The notes under the pieces are model-generated. The model ran no database searches and was not told where the DNA came from. It saw only the letters and a program-made list of their open reading frames with translations. DNA of 13,026 nucleotides from Cylindrodendrum hubeiense (lineage: Eukaryota > Ascomycota > Sordariomycetes > Hypocreales > Nectriaceae): positions 1 through 13,026 of the forward strand of contig JAANBB010000727.1 in assembly GCA_014621425.1 (NCBI GenBank). The letters are read 5' to 3'. Shown piece after piece: positions 10,653 through 13,026 of this stretch. The position numbers and the translations under genes were made by a program. Within the stretch, counting starts at the first letter, position 1. Each line of letters begins with the position of its first letter.

Positions 10653-11648
10653 TCAACCCATGACTGGCTGGCTATAACCGTGAGGCATGAAGTACGGGAC
10701 TTGCTGCTTCATTGGGTCCGCACATCCAGGACAGCTACACTCGGCCAGACCGTGCTCCCACATATTCTGGGAGTACGAGTAGTGGCCATTGTGGTTGTGC
10801 CGGGATGGGTAGAAGCTGCTATAGGCAGGGGGTTGGGGGTATCGGCTGCTGTACTGAGCAGCAGCTTGAGAGAACCACTCGTTGTAGCGGGCATTGCTCG
10901 ACGTAGCCGACATGGAATAGTCAGGAGTGCCATACCCCGAGTCGGGGGGAGTGAGAGGTGCACTCCACGGGTTGTGAGCCCAACCGGCCTCACGAGAGCG
11001 GTAGGTGTGCTGCTGAGACTTCATCGCCTGGTAACGCTCATACTCTGCGACCTGCTCCTGCAGGTAACGCGAGTGGGGAGAAGTACGGTGACCGGTGTGT
11101 CTCGCGAGCTCGGTGTCGATGGCAGGGACCAGAGAAGCGAGTCTCTCACGGCTGACCTGAGCAGCCTGTCGCTTCTTCATGTCCTGCCACTCGCGCCAGT
11201 TCTCGAGCCAAGCCTGGTAGTCCTTGCTGAGATCGAGGTTGACATAGAGGCGCCATCCCATGGATTCAACCCAGTCAAACTCCAGAGCGTTGAGCTCGGA
11301 GACGGCAATGCCGCTGACCTCGGACCAGGAGCGATTCTGGAAGGTGTTGTCGTCGAGGAACTTGCTACCCAGGAGAAGCGAGACGGTGAGGTATCGCCAG
11401 ACCTGGCCCTCAGAGGCCTTGTAGGGTCCCTGTCCCTTCATGGTATTGATTCTCTTGGCGAGATAGTTCATTCCCAGAAGGATGGTGGTGCTCGGAAGTC
11501 TCGTCGAGGTAAGGATCTGAGAGACGAACTTTCGGAAGGGCGCGGTGACCTGGGCGTCAGGGGTCACAACTCGCGTCGCCATCTCAGCCACGTACTCGGC
11601 CATCATGTCGACCTCATAATCGAGGACGGCACATACGCCACCGGGCAT
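10653..11648 (-). CDS. Pho85-type cyclin, Clg1-like (PCL family)
   Basis: This cyclin should partner a Pho85/CDK5-type kinase; yeast Clg1 is a Pho85 partner linked to nutrient signalling. The chosen ATG at 11648-11646 gives 331 residues. It is the first Met in a frame that stays open upstream to a TGA near 12006 with no other in-frame Met. The N-terminus is MPGGVCAVLDYEVDMMAEYV. The cyclin box spans about residues 38-138 and includes PFRKFVSQILTSTRLPSTTI, LLGMNYLAKRI, and the Pho85-cyclin signature KFLDDNTFQNRSWSEVSGI, then ELNALEFDWVESMGWRLYVN. A charged helix (YQAWLENWREWQDMKKRQ) follows. The last 130 or so residues are Ser/Tyr/Pro-rich and disordered, ending near a Cys cluster (AECSCPGC). 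The Clg1 assignment rests on the LDYE segment before the box and is less sure than the family. An N-terminal extension through an upstream exon cannot be excluded, since a CTCCACAG acceptor-like site lies near 11733. Leader features suggest translational control. Confidence 0.84.
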   Translation of the reverse strand: MPGGVCAVLDYEVDMMAEYVAEMATRVVTPDAQVTAPFRKFVSQILTSTRLPSTTILLGMNYLAKRINTMKGQGPYKASEGQVWRYLTVSLLLGSKFLDDNTFQNRSWSEVSGIAVSELNALEFDWVESMGWRLYVNLDLSKDYQAWLENWREWQDMKKRQAAQVSRERLASLVPAIDTELARHTGHRTSPHSRYLQEQVAEYERYQAMKSQQHTYRSREAGWAHNPWSAPLTPPDSGYGTPDYSMSATSSNARYNEWFSQAAAQYSSRYPQPPAYSSFYPSRHNHNGHYSYSQNMWEHGLAECSCPGCADPMKQQVPYFMPHGYSQPVMG

Positions 11649-11820
11649 GATGAAGGTATTTTGGGGGGGTCCGACGAAGATCGAAGAGCGACCTTTGCCG
11701 GGGAGGAACAGACGTCGGAGCTCGGGAACACGGCTGTGGAGAAATGCCACAGCTGAGTACGATCGGATTCCGAGGTCAAGTTTGGTGGTGACGGAGCGAA
11801 AGGAAGGTTCAGCTCGAGGT

Positions 11821-11841
11821 TCAGTTGTCGGATCGAGCCAT
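11821..11841 (-). promoter_or_regulatory. Upstream ORF of seven codons in the cyclin leader
   Basis: An ATG at 11841-11839 opens a frame encoding MARSDN and ending in TGA at 11823-11821. It is the only ATG I find in the presumed leader exon between the acceptor at 12045 and the cyclin start at 11648. Its context is AAA before ATGG, a favourable match. It ends about 172 bases before the main start, so reinitiation or leaky scanning would be needed for cyclin synthesis. This depends on the leader prediction. Confidence 0.5.
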
Positions 11842-12044
11842 TTAAGGGTGATCCGGAAATATCGTGTCGAGTGAGAATGCAGACAAGACTGACGGTGTGG
11901 ATGTTCGAGGGTTTGGGAGAGTTTCCAACAGACAGGATGGTCAACCGGAGAAAGGGACCTTCGGCAGTTTGGTTGGGGGCGAGTTGAGAAAATTCGAGAG
12001 ATTCAAGTGAAGAACCTAGCAAAGGCCACAAGGATCTAATCACC

Positions 12045-12390
12045 CTGAGAATGTTAGTCAGGCAAATACACTAAAAGGTCAACACCATCTTCACGGTCTA
12101 GTCGGTCGAGTACATGTGGCGAGATTGTTCGGCGTGAAGGAGCAGGTGTGAACGAATCAGTCGAGCGGAGCGCAGGGTTTGGTGTCAGAAATGACGCCAG
12201 GGTGGTCGAGGAAGGAATCAGGGTATCGAGGCGTGTGGTGAAATCGACGTATGACGTTGTTGCTCTCGTTGTAAAATGGTGGTTTCGAACACCGATGGGC
12301 CGTTGATCGAGGAATCCGGGGTAACGCGACGGGAGCCGACAACTCGTAGACTAGACGCAGAAGATGGAGGGGTGGCAGAGCGGCACTTAC
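12045..12390 (-). other. Probable 346-nt intron in the cyclin 5' leader
   Basis: On the - strand a consensus donor CTG|GTAAGT begins at 12390. A consensus branch point GACTAAC (A near 12054) with a TTCTCAG acceptor ends at 12045. Both match fungal consensus better than any coding intron in the window. The upstream side contains a CT microsatellite and no ATG between it and the donor, consistent with a non-coding first exon. Confidence 0.6.
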
Positions 12391-12418
12391 CAGAAGGAAA
12401 GTTTGTCGATGGACGAGG

Positions 12419-12449
<31 letters not shown>
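12419..12449. repeat. GA/CT dinucleotide microsatellite
   Basis: About 11 uninterrupted GA units on the + strand (12419-12440) are followed by AAGAGAGAG. Read on the - strand it is a CT tract ending about 30 bases upstream of the leader intron donor, so it likely lies in or next to the first exon of the cyclin transcript. Confidence 0.9.
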
Positions 12450-12679
12450 CCCGAAGCTGCGATCTCCTCAAGGTTGGTGAAAGAAGTGGACGCTTGGGCG
12501 TTGACCACTGGAGCACGGAACCCTAGGGAAATAACACAGCGACCTGCACCAGAAGTGAAACTGGAGGAGGACGGGCAGAGAGGCTCGCGCGAAAAAAGGC
12601 CTGAATCCTAACGTCGACGAACCGGGAGGGGGTTCGTGACTGGTTGTTGTCGAGGGATCGGAGGATTCAGTTTTTGTCG

Positions 12680-12817
12680 TGGAGAGGAGAGAGAGAGACG
12701 AAGAGGGATGAAGAGGAAGGGAGACGGAGGTAGAGAAGAGGATGAAGGACGAAGAGGAGGGAGAGAGGAGTGGGGAGATGGGGAGATGGGGATGGAGTGT
12801 GTGGAGGAGGAGGAGGG
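12680..12817 (-). promoter_or_regulatory. Long purine (+) / pyrimidine (-) tract upstream of the cyclin gene
   Basis: Roughly 140 bases are strongly G/A-rich on the + strand, so C/T-rich on the strand of the cyclin gene. Such tracts are common near fungal transcription starts. The open frames that cross it on both strands are low-complexity and are not called as genes. Confidence 0.4.
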
Positions 12818-12960
12818 TGTGTGCCAGTTGAAGGATGGCCGGCCCAGCGTGTCGAGCGTGCCCAGCGCGCCCAGCATCGAGGCCAGGAGGCGTGGGAGCG
12901 TGGGAGCGGGTGTGGGCGTGGGCGTGGAGCAAGTGGGAAATGGATCCTTTAGCCTACCTG

Positions 12961-12998
12961 GTACCTAGCATCCAGTACCTAGCACCCCGTACCTAGCA
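12961..12998. repeat. Three GTACCTAGCA copies at 14-bp spacing
   Basis: GTACCTAGCA occurs at 12961-12970, 12975-12984 and 12989-12998, separated by 4-base spacers TCCA and CCCC. The preceding TACCTG (12954-12959) may be a decayed further unit. The core TACCTAG resembles the TACCTA/TAGGTA words often seen dispersed in Sordariomycete intergenic DNA. Confidence 0.9.
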
Positions 12999-13018
12999 TG
13001 GCATGGCATGGCATGGCG
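12999..13018. repeat. TGGCA pentamer tandem repeat
   Basis: Three perfect TGGCA units (12999-13013) are followed by a TGGCG unit. They abut the GTACCTAGCA repeats and may continue beyond the window edge. Confidence 0.85.
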
Positions 13019-13026
13019 TGGGCTGG

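Noticed and set aside
10596..11756. A 386-codon open frame on the + strand
   Set aside because: It is fully antisense to the cyclin gene, whose protein has a clear cyclin box. The + frame is Val/Arg/Gly-rich mirror sequence caused by GC-biased codons.
11603..12043. A 146-codon open frame on the - strand in the cyclin leader
   Set aside because: It starts only with a GTG, lies in a pyrimidine-rich leader, overlaps the cyclin start in another frame and has no motif.
12468..12968. Overlapping open frames on both strands at the right end
   Set aside because: They follow the purine/pyrimidine tract and are low-complexity Ser/Leu/Pro or Glu/Gly/Arg runs.

Overview
The window looks like a piece of nuclear chromosome from a filamentous ascomycete, most likely a Sordariomycete. 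The basis is the small introns (52-95 nt) with fungal branch points, pyrimidine-rich leaders, GC-rich codon use, and an NDR kinase whose N-terminus closely resembles Neurospora COT-1. I cannot name the species from the sequence alone.

Layout, left to right: (1) the 3' part of the U2 snRNP splicing factor SF3a subunit 2 gene (Prp11/SAP62), + strand, cut by the window edge. (2) Tail-to-tail with it, a complete four-exon NDR-family kinase gene (cot-1/CBK1/orb6 type) on the - strand. (3) A 2.56 kb divergent intergenic region with pyrimidine tracts and short repeats. (4) TIM54, the mitochondrial TIM22-complex subunit, + strand, with an out-of-frame patch in its C-terminal half. (5) Tail-to-tail with it, a two-exon gene for a NIP30/FAM192A-type nuclear protein, - strand. 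(6) About 2.1 kb with no convincing gene. (7) A Pho85-type (Clg1-like) cyclin gene, - strand, with a long leader that appears to hold a 346-nt intron, a CT microsatellite and one short upstream ORF. (8) Short tandem repeats at the right edge.

The genes are conserved housekeeping or morphogenesis genes (splicing, polar growth kinase, mitochondrial import, nuclear NIP30 protein, cyclin). They do not form an operon or an evident cluster. I found no mobile element, tRNA, CRISPR array, secondary-metabolite cluster or new defence-like system. The points most worth a second look are the three compensating single-base shifts in TIM54 and the leader architecture of the cyclin gene.
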